This document shows positions 42,402-52,089 of a stretch of DNA of 64,000 nt, piece after piece (positions within the stretch are counted from its first letter, which is position 1; each line of letters begins with the position of its first letter). The stretch covers positions 310,001 to 374,000 of the forward strand of contig RZUM01000007.1 in assembly GCA_004193205.1 (NCBI GenBank), given 5' to 3'. The notes below the pieces were generated by a model. That model was not told the DNA's origin. It searched no databases and saw only the letters and a list, made by a program, of their open reading frames with translations. This DNA comes from Gordonia sediminis. GTDB lineage: Bacteria; Actinomycetota; Actinomycetes; Mycobacteriales; Mycobacteriaceae. The position numbers and the translations under genes were made by a program.

Positions 42402-43028
42402 TCACCACACGCCGAGCGGCCGGAACTGGATGCTGATGCGCGGGCCCACGCCACGCACCTTCGGCACCGAGTGTTCCCAGGTCCGCTGACAGCTGCCGCC
42501 CATCACGAGCAGGTCGCCCGGCCCCACGACGAACCGTAGCGAACCCCCGCCACCCCGAGGTCGCAGCAGCAACGGGCGGGGTGAGCCGAGGGAGATGATC
42601 GCGACCATCGTGTCGGTGGTGGCACCCCGGCCGATGCGGTCGCCGTGCCACGCGACGCTGTCGGCGCCGTCGCGGTACAGACACAGTCCGGCCGTCGCGA
42701 AACCCTCGGGCAGTTCGTCGAGGTAGTGCTCGCTGAGCCGGTCCCGAGCGGTGACCAGCAGGGGATCGGGGAAACCGTCGGTCTCGTGGTACGTCGCGAC
42801 GAGACGCGGGACCTCGACGACGCGGTCGTACATCTGGCGTTGCTCGGCGCGCCACGCGGACAGGTCGTGCAGCCGGTCGAACAGCCACTGCGACCCCGAG
42901 ATCCAGCCGGGGCGCACATCGACCCAGGCGCCGTCGGACAGTGGCCGACGAACCGTGTCGTCGAGCCCTCCGATGCTCGTCACGGTCGCCGTCGAGTCGA
43001 ACAGCGACCCCTGGATACCGGCCGTCAT
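42402..43028 (-). CDS. AlkB-like 2-oxoglutarate/Fe(II) dioxygenase
   Basis: A 208-residue AlkB-family protein. Iron ligands are His and Asp in VAWHGDRIG and a later His in WEHSVPK. The 2-oxoglutarate-binding arginines lie in GPRISIQFRPLG, matching the family's RxSxxFR pattern. It should repair alkylated bases by oxidative demethylation. It has its own transcription unit, divergent from the MmpL exporter gene. Confidence 0.88.
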   Translation of the reverse strand: MTAGIQGSLFDSTATVTSIGGLDDTVRRPLSDGAWVDVRPGWISGSQWLFDRLHDLSAWRAEQRQMYDRVVEVPRLVATYHETDGFPDPLLVTARDRLSEHYLDELPEGFATAGLCLYRDGADSVAWHGDRIGRGATTDTMVAIISLGSPRPLLLRPRGGGGSLRFVVGPGDLLVMGGSCQRTWEHSVPKVRGVGPRISIQFRPLGVW

Positions 43029-43143
43029 TCCCCGAGATTACCAGCCCATTCGAACAGGCATTCGATGACGTGTCCGGAACGTTGTTGACGGGGAGAGATC
43101 GCTCACGGTTCACCTGTGGATTGTGGCCGCATCGGGGATCTTC

Positions 43144-43187
43144 TGTTATCCAGTAACAAGTGGTAGTCACTAACAGTTTTGGTGACT
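43144..43187. promoter_or_regulatory. Candidate operator region for the MmpL/TetR operon
   Basis: Two inverted repeats lie close together: tgtta-tccag-taaca (43144-43158) and agtcac-N11-gtgact (43165-43187). The TAACA element recurs at 43171-43175. The first is the size of a TetR operator, and a TetR gene ends the operon. Confidence 0.45.
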
Positions 43188-43218
43188 GATGTCGGCTCAG
43201 AGTTCTGGAGGGATGGCG

Positions 43219-45453
43219 ATGGCGTCGTTCTTGTATCGGGTCGGAAGGTTCTCCTTCCGACACAAGTGGTGGGTCATCGCGACCTGGCTCGTCGCGGTGG
43301 TCGCCGTGGCCGGGCTGGTGGGCGCGTTGAGCCCGAAGTTCGCGAAGGACTTCAGCCTGCCCGGCACGGATTCGGGCACCGCGACCGAACAGTTGCAGGA
43401 GTACTTCCCGGATGTGATGGCCCAGCAGGAGCAGGCCTCGACGAGTGTGCTCGTGTACGCGCAGGACGGGCTGGCCGCTCACTCGGCGCAGATCGACGCA
43501 CTCGTCGCCGATCTGCGTGGACTCCCGGACCTCACCGACGCCTCGACGGTTGCAAGCCCGCTGACGGCGGCGCAGGACCGGCCCGCCGCCGCGGCGTCCG
43601 TCCTCGGTGACGAGGGGCGGGTGGGTCTGATCCAGATCCGGCAGAACATCGAGCGCATGGACCTCACCGTCGAGGACAAGGCGGAGCTCACGCAGATCCT
43701 CGCCGACCATCGCGGCAACGGCCTGCAGGTCGAGGCGACCGGCTCGCTGATGCAGGTGATGGAGGCCGGCGGTACGGCCGAGCTGATCGGCTTCGCGGTC
43801 GCCTTCGTCGTCATGATCGTCGCCTTCGGCGCGCTCGTCGCGGCGTTCATCCCGCTGATCACCGGAATGGTCGGCGTCATGTTGACGATGCTGTTGGTGA
43901 CGTTGTCGGCCGAGTTCCTCAGCATCAACCAGACCGCCACCGCCATCGTGACCATGCTCGGTATCGCGGTCTCGATCGACTACGCCCTGTTCATCGTGAC
44001 CCGCTACCGGACGGAGACCCGTCGCGGCGGCAGTGCCGCCGACGCCGCGGGCCGCGCGGTCGGCACCGCCGGCACCGCAGTCGTGTTCGCCGGCATCACC
44101 GTCATGATCGCGGTGATCGCGCTGACCGTCATCGGGATTCCGCTGATCACGCAGATGGGCCTCGGCGCGGCCGCGGCGGTGTTCGTCGCGGTGATCGCGG
44201 CCCTGACGCTCATCCCCGCCCTGCTCGGCGCGGTCGGGCGGTTCGCGTTCGCCCCGCGCATCCCGTGGATCAAGCACGCGGAGGAATCCGACACCGCCGA
44301 CACCCTCGGCGTGAAGTTCGGCCGGACCGTCGTCAAGCGTCCGCTGCCGTATGTCGTCGCGGGCCTGGCGGTGCTGGTGTTGGCCGCCATCCCGATGTCC
44401 AACCTCGAGTTGGGGATGTCGATGACCAGCGACGACGAGGCGCCGGCGCAGTCGCTGCTGCAGCGTGGGTTCGGCGAGGGCATCAATGGTGCGCTCCTCG
44501 TGGTGGCGCACACCGACAACGGTGACATCACCGCGGTCGCCGACCGGGCCGTCGAGCAGATCAAGACGCTTCCCGGCGTCGCGAACACCGACACGCTGAC
44601 CTGGATGGGCAACGGCACACCCGAGGCGAACTCCGGAGCCGACACCGCGCTGATCATGGTGACGCCCACCAGCGCGCCGTCGGCCGCGGCGACCCACGAC
44701 CTGATGGAGCAGATCCGCGCGTTCGCCCCCGCGGCGGAATCCGCCGGTGCGGAACTGCACGTCGGTGGGCAGACCGCGATCATGTCGGATCTGTCGGCCA
44801 AGCTCGACCGGGCACTCATCCCGTATCTGGTGGTCGTGGTCGGACTGGCGTTCCTGATCATGATCGCGGTGTTCCGGTCCATCTGGGTCCCGTTGATCGG
44901 CACCATCGGCTTCGTCTTCTCGGTGCTCGCGACCTTCGGCGTGACCGTTGCGATCTTCCAGGAAGGGTGGCTGGGCCTGATCGACAACACCAAGCCGATC
45001 CTGTCGTTCCTGCCGATCTTCCTGATCGGTCTGGTGTTCGGCCTCGCGATGGACTACCAGGTGTTCCTGGTGACACGCATGCGTGAGGAGTACGTGCACG
45101 GGATGTCGGCCACCGACGCCATCGTCGCCGGCTACCGGCACGGTGCGCGGGTCGTGACATCCGCCGCGATCATCATGATCAGCGTGTTCGCCGCGTTCAT
45201 GCTCTCCCCGGACACCACGGCCAAGATGATCGGGTTCGCGCTCGCCGTCGCCGTCGCGTTCGACGCGTTCATCATCCGGATGATGGTGGTGCCGGCGATC
45301 ATCGCGATGCTGGGAGACCGCGCCTGGGGTCTGCCGAAGTGGTTGGATCGACTCGTGCTCAACGTCGACATCGAGGGTGCGGCGGTCCGCGACCGCGGCC
45401 TGCCCGCCGACGGCACGGCACCCGACAAGGAACCGGTCGGCGCGACGAGCTGA
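43219..45453 (+). CDS. MmpL-type RND transporter
   Basis: A 744-residue membrane protein with two repeats, each an extracytoplasmic domain plus a bundle of helices (MMPL family). The proton-relay Asp-Tyr pairs are in [17 protein letters not shown] (about residue 258) and [18 protein letters not shown] (about 615). It would export a lipid or drug using the proton gradient. GGAGGG at 43207-43212 lies 6 bp before the ATG at 43219, so that start is preferred over ATGs at 43189 and 43213. The TetR gene follows 16 bp later. It is shorter than the glycolipid MmpL proteins of mycobacteria. Confidence 0.9.
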   Translation: MASFLYRVGRFSFRHKWWVIATWLVAVVAVAGLVGALSPKFAKDFSLPGTDSGTATEQLQEYFPDVMAQQEQASTSVLVYAQDGLAAHSAQIDALVADLRGLPDLTDASTVASPLTAAQDRPAAAASVLGDEGRVGLIQIRQNIERMDLTVEDKAELTQILADHRGNGLQVEATGSLMQVMEAGGTAELIGFAVAFVVMIVAFGALVAAFIPLITGMVGVMLTMLLVTLSAEFLSINQTATAIVTMLGIAVSIDYALFIVTRYRTETRRGGSAADAAGRAVGTAGTAVVFAGITVMIAVIALTVIGIPLITQMGLGAAAAVFVAVIAALTLIPALLGAVGRFAFAPRIPWIKHAEESDTADTLGVKFGRTVVKRPLPYVVAGLAVLVLAAIPMSNLELGMSMTSDDEAPAQSLLQRGFGEGINGALLVVAHTDNGDITAVADRAVEQIKTLPGVANTDTLTWMGNGTPEANSGADTALIMVTPTSAPSAAATHDLMEQIRAFAPAAESAGAELHVGGQTAIMSDLSAKLDRALIPYLVVVVGLAFLIMIAVFRSIWVPLIGTIGFVFSVLATFGVTVAIFQEGWLGLIDNTKPILSFLPIFLIGLVFGLAMDYQVFLVTRMREEYVHGMSATDAIVAGYRHGARVVTSAAIIMISVFAAFMLSPDTTAKMIGFALAVAVAFDAFIIRMMVVPAIIAMLGDRAWGLPKWLDRLVLNVDIEGAAVRDRGLPADGTAPDKEPVGATS

Positions 45454-45469
45454 TTCGAGGAGGTCGAGC

Positions 45470-46105
45470 ATGGCCACACCGACGACGACCCCGGCCACCG
45501 GGCCGGGGCGTCGGATCGGTTTGCGCGAACGCAACAAGATGCGTACCCGCAAGGCGATCCGCGAGGCCGCGATGCGGTTGTTCGCCGAGCACGGCTACAA
45601 CCACACGACCGTGGAGCAGATCGCCCGGGCGGCAGAGGTCTCCCACACCACCTTCTTCCGCTATTTCGCGTCCAAGGAACAGGTGGTGATCTCCGACGAT
45701 CTCGAGGACGCGCGAGATGAGGTGGTCGCCGCAATTCCGCCCGGCCTCGACCATTTCGACCTGCTACGGCGCGTGATCACCGGCATGTTCCGGATCGGCA
45801 GCGCCGACGAGTGGGCGAGCAGCCCCGAGCGCATGCGGCTGATCCAGTCCGAACCGGTGCTCCGCACGGCCTACCAGATCGAGGCCGACGCTGCGATTTC
45901 GAAGGCCACCGACTTCTTCGCCGAGTACACCGGCACCGACCCCGGCGACTTCCGGTTACGGGTGTTCATCGCCGCCGCCGGCGGGGTGATGTTCCATTTC
46001 GCGCAGAGCGCTCACGACACGGACGGCGACGACGTGCCCGACGAGGATCTGCTCGCCACCCTGCTCGACGCCGTCGACCTGCTGGAGCAGGGCCTGCCGC
46101 TCTAG
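45470..46105 (+). CDS. TetR-family regulator of the MmpL transporter
   Basis: A 211-residue TetR protein. The helix-turn-helix reads [31 protein letters not shown]. The ATG at 45470 has AGGAGG 7 bp upstream; the frame is open further upstream, inside the transporter gene. It is the second gene of the operon and probably represses it through the palindromes at 43144-43187. The ligand is unknown. Confidence 0.9.
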   Translation: MATPTTTPATGPGRRIGLRERNKMRTRKAIREAAMRLFAEHGYNHTTVEQIARAAEVSHTTFFRYFASKEQVVISDDLEDARDEVVAAIPPGLDHFDLLRRVITGMFRIGSADEWASSPERMRLIQSEPVLRTAYQIEADAAISKATDFFAEYTGTDPGDFRLRVFIAAAGGVMFHFAQSAHDTDGDDVPDEDLLATLLDAVDLLEQGLPL

Positions 46106-46153
46106 CCGGCTGTGGTGGACTGGACACGAGCTGCGGCAACACAGGGGGATCAC

Positions 46154-47095
46154 GTGGTCATCGGGGGACGTCGGTATCCAAGTCTTACGGTGGTGGCCTG
46201 CGCGGCGATCACCGCGATCGTGTGGGTCCTCTCGGTAACCGGGGCGTCGGCCGCCCAGGCACGTCCCCGCTGCCCGGCGATCTCGGCTGCGACCCTGGCT
46301 CCCTCGCCTGCTCCGACCGGCTGGGCGGAGAATGTCACCTTCGACGACGTCGGCAACCTCTGGGTGTCGCGACTCCTAGAGGGCACCGTCGAACGGCGCG
46401 ACCGCACGGGTCGGATCACGGCGCGGGTCGCGGTCGACGCTCCGGGCTCGTTGCGGATCGGGCCCGACGGTCAGCTCTACATCGCGTCCGGCGACAGTCC
46501 GTACGGTGACGTGCCCGGCCGGGTCGTCCGGCTGGATCCGTCGGTATCCCAACCACATCCGCGGATCTTCGCGGCAGGCCTGGCGATGCCGAACGGCTTG
46601 GCCTTCGATCGGTTCGGACACCTCTACGTCGCAGACGGGCGGCTGGGTGTGGTGCGTCTGCGTCGTGACGGCGCGATCGATGCCGACTGGACCCGGCGCG
46701 CACCGAAGAACTTCCCGCCGAACTCGACGATCAACGGCACGAGCACGAATGGGATCGTCACCATCGGTGATCACCTGTACGTGACACTGACGGTGAGCCT
46801 CACGGGACGAGTGCTTCGCGTGCCGATCGCCGATCCCACCGCGGTCACGGTCGGGGCCGATCTGACGGGCACGCTGCCTGGGTTGCTCGACGATCTTGCC
46901 GTCCTGGATCCGAACACCCTCGCGGTCACGATGGTCACCGGGAAGGTCGGCATCGTCGACCTGCCGACCGGCGACGTCTGCATCGCCGGTGTCGGCCGGC
47001 CCGTGACTTCGGTTGCGGTGCGGCCCGGTCGTTCGGATCGGCTCGTCGCGGGCACCGAGACCGGAGATCTTCTCGCGATTACCGTTCGCCGCTGA
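46154..47095 (+). CDS. Secreted NHL/SMP-30-like beta-propeller protein
   Basis: A 313-residue protein with a signal peptide (cleavage probably after TGASAAQA) and repeated beta-propeller blades, for example FDDVGNLWVSRLLEGTVERRD, GPDGQLYIASGD and FDRFGHLYVADGRLGVV. These match the NHL/SMP-30/gluconolaconase-like fold. GGGGGAT lies just before the GTG at 46154, and the frame is open further upstream to 46112. It has two cysteines that could pair. The ligand or substrate is unknown. Confidence 0.75.
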   Translation: MVIGGRRYPSLTVVACAAITAIVWVLSVTGASAAQARPRCPAISAATLAPSPAPTGWAENVTFDDVGNLWVSRLLEGTVERRDRTGRITARVAVDAPGSLRIGPDGQLYIASGDSPYGDVPGRVVRLDPSVSQPHPRIFAAGLAMPNGLAFDRFGHLYVADGRLGVVRLRRDGAIDADWTRRAPKNFPPNSTINGTSTNGIVTIGDHLYVTLTVSLTGRVLRVPIADPTAVTVGADLTGTLPGLLDDLAVLDPNTLAVTMVTGKVGIVDLPTGDVCIAGVGRPVTSVAVRPGRSDRLVAGTETGDLLAITVRR

Positions 47096-47108
47096 CATCA
47101 ATCGCTTG

Positions 47109-47120
47109 AGTCACGTGACT
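47109..47120. promoter_or_regulatory. Palindrome upstream of the cholesterol-oxidase-like gene
   Basis: agtcacgtgact is a perfect 12-bp palindrome 74 bp before the ATG at 47194, in an AT-richer stretch likely to be the promoter. The same AGTCAC/GTGACT arms occur, further apart, before the MmpL gene (43165-43187). Confidence 0.4.
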
Positions 47121-47193
47121 TAGTAGTGGTTGAATGTCCCGGGGTTGTCCGGGTCACAGCCCGGGCGCACGTGTCACGAGGGGGAGCGTGGGC

Positions 47194-48780
47194 ATGATGA
47201 AGCGTCGTGCATTTTTGGCGGGGGCAGCGGCGGCAGGTGTCGCGGCAGCAGGGGTCGCCGAGACGTCGGGGCCGGCGATGGCCGCGCCGGTCAAGCGGAT
47301 CCGGCTGATCCGCGAGGACCATCGGGTCGTCGTGGTGGGCTCTGGTTTCGGCGGCGGCGTCACCGCGCTGCGGCTGGCTCAGGCGGGGGTGCCGGTGGTG
47401 GTGCTCGAACGGGGTCGGCGATGGCCGACCGGCCCCAACGCCCGGACCTTCCCGAGCGCATCCGCGCCCGACAAACGGGCACTGTGGTACCAATCCGCGC
47501 CGACGCTGTTCGGGCGCCCGGTGGCCTTCGAACCCTATGTCGGGCTCTTCGACGCCGTGGCCGGACAGAACATGACCGCGATCTGCCCTGCCGGTGTGGG
47601 CGGGGGTTCGCTTGTCTACCAAGGGATGTCGCTGCAACCGGCCGAGGACGTGTTCAACTCGCATCTACCCGAGCGGCTGGACTGGGCGAGGATGAACCGC
47701 ATCCACTACCCGCGCGTGGCCCGAATGTTGAAGCTTCAGACCGCACCCGACCGGCTGATCGACTCGCCGAACTACCAGGCCGTGAGAACCTTTGCGGCGC
47801 ACGTGCGTTCCGCGGGACTTCCGCTGTCGCGGATTCCGATGCCGATCGACTGGAACTACGCGCTGGCCGAACTGGCGGGCCGGATGCGACCCTCCTACAC
47901 CAACGGCGACTGCGCCATCGGGGTGAACAACGGCGGCAAGCACTCGGTGGACGTGACCTACCTGGCCGCCGCCGAGCGGACCGGACTCGTCGACGTCCGA
48001 CCTCTCCATCAGGTCACCGACATCGCCCGTGCACGCGACGGTCGCTGGACGGTACACGTGGACCGAATCGATGCGTCGGGTGTGGTGCGAGAACATCTGG
48101 TCCTGACGGCGAAGACGCTGGTGATGGCGGCCGGCAGCGTGCACACGACCAGGATGCTCGTGACTGCGGGGGCGCGCGATCGCATCCGGGATCTTCCCGA
48201 CGGTCTCGGGCGCGGGTGGGGCACCAACGCCGACCGGATCTACGTCTGGTCGGATGCCACCGACCGGTTCGGCGCCGAACAGGGCGGGCCGGTGGTCTAC
48301 GGAAGCCTCAACTGGTCGAATCCCGCCCTCGCGCATACCGTCATCCAGGCGTCCATGCCAGGATTCGGGACCGACGTGAACTCCACGATGATGGTCGGCT
48401 ACGGCGTCAGCGACGCCCGCGGCCGGATTACGTATGACGCCGCACGCGAGGAAGCTGTGTTGCGGTGGCCGCGCGAGGGCGATGCTCACATCCAGACGCG
48501 GGCGATCGGGCCGACGGCGCACGCGATCGCCGGGCCGACCGGTGCGCTGACCGATACCAACCTCGGCTTTCCGTCGACCTGGCATCCGCTCGGCGGTGCG
48601 AACATGGGCGTGGTCTGCGACCTCGACGGCCGGGTCCGTGACCAGCGCGGACTGTACGTCCTCGACGGGGCGCTGGTCCCGGGCACGGCGGCCGCCTGCA
48701 ACCCGTCGATGACGATCGCGGCGGTCGCCGAACGTGCCCTCGACAACATCGTGACCCGCGATGTCGGGACGGTGATCTGA
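47194..48780 (+). CDS. GMC-family cholesterol oxidase-like enzyme with Tat-like signal
   Basis: A 528-residue GMC flavoprotein of the class I cholesterol oxidase type. The start MMKRRAFLAGAAAAG looks like a twin-arginine signal, so it may be exported folded. FAD binding is VVVVGSGFGGGVTALRLAQAG, and INNGGK-like VNNGGKHSVDVTYL is a cholesterol-oxidase landmark. The C-terminal active-site region is WHPLGGANMGVVCDLDG with the catalytic His, ending CNPSMTIAAVAERAL. It should oxidise and isomerise a 3-beta-hydroxysteroid using oxygen. I chose the ATG at 47194 behind GGGGGAG; the frame is open to 47134. No steroid catabolism genes are nearby. Confidence 0.85.
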   Translation: MMKRRAFLAGAAAAGVAAAGVAETSGPAMAAPVKRIRLIREDHRVVVVGSGFGGGVTALRLAQAGVPVVVLERGRRWPTGPNARTFPSASAPDKRALWYQSAPTLFGRPVAFEPYVGLFDAVAGQNMTAICPAGVGGGSLVYQGMSLQPAEDVFNSHLPERLDWARMNRIHYPRVARMLKLQTAPDRLIDSPNYQAVRTFAAHVRSAGLPLSRIPMPIDWNYALAELAGRMRPSYTNGDCAIGVNNGGKHSVDVTYLAAAERTGLVDVRPLHQVTDIARARDGRWTVHVDRIDASGVVREHLVLTAKTLVMAAGSVHTTRMLVTAGARDRIRDLPDGLGRGWGTNADRIYVWSDATDRFGAEQGGPVVYGSLNWSNPALAHTVIQASMPGFGTDVNSTMMVGYGVSDARGRITYDAAREEAVLRWPREGDAHIQTRAIGPTAHAIAGPTGALTDTNLGFPSTWHPLGGANMGVVCDLDGRVRDQRGLYVLDGALVPGTAAACNPSMTIAAVAERALDNIVTRDVGTVI

Positions 48781-48809
48781 CCCGGCGTCGCCCGGGTAGC
48801 GTGGGGTGC

Positions 48810-49793
48810 ATGCGATTCGGTTTGTTCATTCCGCAGGGTTGGCGCCTCGATCTCGTCGATATCGCGCCGGCGGACCAGTGGGCGGTGATGTCGTCGCTCG
48901 CGGCCGCCGCCGAATCCACCGCCTGGGACTCGATCTGGGTCTACGACCATTTCCACACGGTGCCGAGGCCGACCGACGAGGCCACGCACGAGGCGTGGAC
49001 GCTGGTGTCGGCGTTCGCGGCCACCACCACACGCGTGGCGATCGGGCAGATGTGCACGGCGATGAGCTATCGCAACCCGATGTATCTCGCGAAGGTGGCG
49101 GCGACCGCGGACCTGATCTCCGGCGGCCGGGTACAGATGGGCATCGGCGCCGGATGGTACGAGCACGAGTGGCGCGCTTACGGTTACGGCTTCCCGTCGG
49201 CGGGGGAGCGGCTGGCCCGCCTCGACGAGGGCGTGCAGATCATGAAGCAAGCCTGGGAGACCGGACGAGCCACCTTGGCCGGCAAGCACTATCAGGTCGA
49301 CGACGCGATCTGCGCTCCGCAACCGGTCGCCGGACGTCTTCCGCTGTGGATCGCGGGCGGCGGTGAACGCAAGACCCTGCGGATCGCCGCCCGGTATGCC
49401 GATTACACCAACTTCGACGGCACGCCCGACGGATTCGCGCACAAATCGTCTGTGTTGCAACAGCATTGCGCCGACCTCGGGCGCGACTACGATTCCATTG
49501 TCCGCTCCTCGAACTACAATGTGATCATCGCCGAGACCGAGGACGAGGTGCAACGACGACTCGCCACCCTCGAAGAGCGGTTGGCGCGACATGTGCCGGC
49601 CGACGTCGCGTCCGCGAGCCTGGGTGCGTTCCGCGGTATGCCCGCCGTCGGTACGCCGGAGCAGGTGATCGAGAACCTCTCGGCCCTGGCAGATCTCGGG
49701 ATGTCGTACGGGATCTTCTACTTCCCCGACCTGGCGTACGACCGCAGCGGCTTCGACCTCTTCGTGAACACGGTGATGCCCGCGCTGCGCTGA
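48810..49793 (+). CDS. LLM-class F420-dependent oxidoreductase
   Basis: A 327-residue protein of the luciferase-like monooxygenase superfamily. Landmarks are MRFGLFIPQGW at the start, WDSIWVYDHFHTV, and the family motif GGRVQMGIGAGWYEHEWRAYGY. Such proteins in actinobacteria usually use coenzyme F420. The ATG at 48810 has no Shine-Dalgarno sequence but a TAGCGT box 7 bp upstream, so the transcript is probably leaderless. The substrate is unknown. Confidence 0.88.
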   Translation: MRFGLFIPQGWRLDLVDIAPADQWAVMSSLAAAAESTAWDSIWVYDHFHTVPRPTDEATHEAWTLVSAFAATTTRVAIGQMCTAMSYRNPMYLAKVAATADLISGGRVQMGIGAGWYEHEWRAYGYGFPSAGERLARLDEGVQIMKQAWETGRATLAGKHYQVDDAICAPQPVAGRLPLWIAGGGERKTLRIAARYADYTNFDGTPDGFAHKSSVLQQHCADLGRDYDSIVRSSNYNVIIAETEDEVQRRLATLEERLARHVPADVASASLGAFRGMPAVGTPEQVIENLSALADLGMSYGIFYFPDLAYDRSGFDLFVNTVMPALR

Positions 49794-49800
49794 GCGGCGA

Positions 49801-50955
49801 TCACAGTCGCCGCAGCCGTCGCGCGGCCTCGGCGATGACCTCGTCACGTTTGGCGAAGGCGAACCGCACCAGATGCCGCCACGGCTCCACATCGTCGACG
49901 AACACGCTGACCGGGACCGCGGCCACGCCGATCCGTTCGGGGAGCATCCGGCAGAACGCCTCGCCGTCGTCGAAGCCGAGCGGCCGCGGGTCGGCGCAGA
50001 CGAAATACGTTGCCTCGCTGCGGTGTACACCGAACCCGGCCTCGCTCAGCGCGGCCGACAGCATGTCACGTTTGGCCTGCAGCGCGGCCGACGAGTCGGC
50101 GACCCAGGCCATCTCGGTGTCGAGGGCCTGCGCCACGGCCGGTTGGAACGGACCCGACCCGACATAGGACATGAACTGTTTGGCCGCGCGGGCCGCGGCG
50201 ACGAGCTCGGCGGGTCCGCTGATCCACCCGACCTTCCAGCCGGTGCAGTTGAACGTCTTGGCGGCACTCGAGATTCGCAGGGTTCGCTCCCGCATGCCCG
50301 GGAACGTGGCCAGCGGGTGGTGGGGCCGGCCGTCGAACAGCAGGTGTTCGTATACCTCGTCGGTGACCGCGATGACGTCGTGTTCCACGCACAGGCGGGC
50401 GATCTCGGCGAGGTCGTCGTCGGACAACACCGTGCCGGTCGGATTGTGTGGGGAGTTGACCAGGATCATCGAGGTGGCGGGCCCGAAGGCGTCGGCGAGG
50501 CGGTCGCGGTCGAGGCGGAACCCGTCGTCGTCGGCGATCAGCGGTACCGTACGGCGCACGCCGCAGGCCATCGCGACGGTGGCGGCGTAGGAGTCGTAAT
50601 ACGGCTCGATCATCACGACCTCGCGGCCCGGCTCCACCAGCCCGACGACGGCGCCCGCGATCGCCTCGGTCGCCCCGACGGTGATCAGTACCTCGGTGTC
50701 GGGATCGTAGTGCAGGCCGTAGTGGTCGCGCTGGTGACGGCTCACCGCGGTGCGCAACTCCGGGACCCCGATCCCCGGCGGGTACTGATTGTGGCCCTCG
50801 GCGATGGCCCGCTGCGCGGCCGCGAGCATCGAGGCGGGGCCGTCGGTGTCGGGGAAGCCCTGGCCGAGATTGACCGCATCGTGTGCCACCGCCAGGGCCG
50901 ACATCTCGGCGAAGATGGTGGTGCCGAAGGGGCGCAGTCGTCGCACGAGGGGCAT
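49801..50955 (-). CDS. dapC: Class I/II aminotransferase, DapC-like
   Basis: A 384-residue PLP enzyme. The lysine that binds PLP is in SSAAKTFNCTGWKVGW, and NPHNPTG-type VNSPHNPTGTVLSD and DEVYEHL are present. It resembles M. tuberculosis DapC (Rv0858c), N-succinyldiaminopimelate aminotransferase in lysine/cell-wall synthesis, and holds the same place relative to the XPB helicase and moa genes. Related kynurenine/methionine aminotransferases cannot be excluded from sequence alone, so the symbol is by synteny. It is convergent with the F420-type gene, with 7 bp between. Confidence 0.8.
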   Translation of the reverse strand: MPLVRRLRPFGTTIFAEMSALAVAHDAVNLGQGFPDTDGPASMLAAAQRAIAEGHNQYPPGIGVPELRTAVSRHQRDHYGLHYDPDTEVLITVGATEAIAGAVVGLVEPGREVVMIEPYYDSYAATVAMACGVRRTVPLIADDDGFRLDRDRLADAFGPATSMILVNSPHNPTGTVLSDDDLAEIARLCVEHDVIAVTDEVYEHLLFDGRPHHPLATFPGMRERTLRISSAAKTFNCTGWKVGWISGPAELVAAARAAKQFMSYVGSGPFQPAVAQALDTEMAWVADSSAALQAKRDMLSAALSEAGFGVHRSEATYFVCADPRPLGFDDGEAFCRMLPERIGVAAVPVSVFVDDVEPWRHLVRFAFAKRDEVIAEAARRLRRL

Positions 50956-51043
50956 GTGTCCAGGCTGTCACACCCGGTCCCCGGGTCCCCGGCGCGGTGC
51001 AATGGACTCCGGCGATCAGGACACGGCGGTACGATCGGCGTCT

Positions 51044-51991
51044 ATGACCACGCCGCCGGAACCGCCGCATCCAGGGTCACAGGACCCGCCGACGGGACCG
51101 GGCTTCGAGCCGCCGTCGCAACCGGATCCGGGTGTGCAGCCGCCGTCGTCGGGTGGGACGTATCCGGGGGCCCCGCAGAATTCCTGGGCCGGGCAGCCGA
51201 ATGCCGAGACCGCGCAGTATCCCGGGGCCGGGCAGTATCCGGGGGCGCAGCAGTACCCCGGGACCGAGCAGCACCCGGGGGTGCGGCAGTTTCCCGGCTC
51301 CCAACCGCAGTACCCCGGCTATCCGGATGCTCAATCGGGTCCGGGGGGACCGCAGTATCCGGGAGGAGGTCCGCCGCCGGCCTATCCGTCCTATCCGGGC
51401 CAGCCGTATCCCAGTGCACCCGGTCCCTCGGCACCGGCGGCCAAGAAGTCGAGGCGACTGTGGTGGGTGCTGGGCGTCGTCGCCCTGCTGATCATCGCAA
51501 TCGTGGTACTGATCGGATTCATCGCCCGCGACACCGTCACCGACTACAACGACGTCGCGGTCGGCGACTGCGTGTCGGTCAGCGGCCAATCGGGCGATCA
51601 GACGCTGCACGCCAGGAAGACCGATTGCTCGTCGACAAGCAAGATGACCTTCTATGTCGCGCTGAAGATGACCGCCGGGTCATGTCCCAGTCAGAACTAC
51701 TCGCGGCTGTACTGGACCGAAGGCGGCGCGGCCACCGGTGAGCAGCTCTGTCTGGTGCCCAATCTCATCGAGGGAAAGTGCTATCAGATCCCCAACTCGA
51801 TCGTGCCGACGAGTAGCCTTGTCGATTTCCGGCAGATCGAATGCGGATTGTCGGGAGCTCCGGGCACCGAAGTGATTCGGATCGAGGCGCGAACCGCCGG
51901 CCGACCCTCGTGCCAGGCAGATCAGCTCGCCGTCTACTTCGCGCTGCCCAAACCCATCGGTTACTGTCTCGCGGCGACCACAGCATCCTGA
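51044..51991 (+). CDS. Pro/Gly/Tyr-rich membrane protein with LppU-like C-terminal domain
   Basis: A 315-residue protein. Residues 1-130 are a low-complexity Pro/Gly/Gln/Tyr region with repeated QYPG units. One membrane helix follows (RLWWVLGVVALLIIAIVVL, about 140-160). The outside domain contains six cysteines and resembles the LppU family: VGDCVSVSG, KTDCSST, LCLVPNLIEGKCYQIP. The cytoplasmic repeat region suggests a scaffold at the membrane, possibly for cell division or envelope growth; this is inference. The ATG has a TACGAT box 8 bp upstream and no Shine-Dalgarno sequence. A lipoprotein with a related domain follows. Confidence 0.75.
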   Translation: MTTPPEPPHPGSQDPPTGPGFEPPSQPDPGVQPPSSGGTYPGAPQNSWAGQPNAETAQYPGAGQYPGAQQYPGTEQHPGVRQFPGSQPQYPGYPDAQSGPGGPQYPGGGPPPAYPSYPGQPYPSAPGPSAPAAKKSRRLWWVLGVVALLIIAIVVLIGFIARDTVTDYNDVAVGDCVSVSGQSGDQTLHARKTDCSSTSKMTFYVALKMTAGSCPSQNYSRLYWTEGGAATGEQLCLVPNLIEGKCYQIPNSIVPTSSLVDFRQIECGLSGAPGTEVIRIEARTAGRPSCQADQLAVYFALPKPIGYCLAATTAS

Positions 51992-52089
51992 CGGCGCCGT
52001 CCTGAACAGGTCGGATACCCACCCCGAACACTCACCCCACTCTGGTCGTAAACCATGTGGCGCAGGCGGACCCGGCGTACCCTCACGCC

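Noticed and set aside
42361-45552. 1063-codon antisense frame across the MmpL gene
   Set aside because: The composition is that of a shadow frame (His, Arg, Asp, Gly runs), and the MmpL and AlkB genes explain the region.
47194-49793. Steroid degradation cluster
   Set aside because: Only a cholesterol-oxidase-like gene is present; no ring-cleavage, mce or KstR-type operators are seen nearby.
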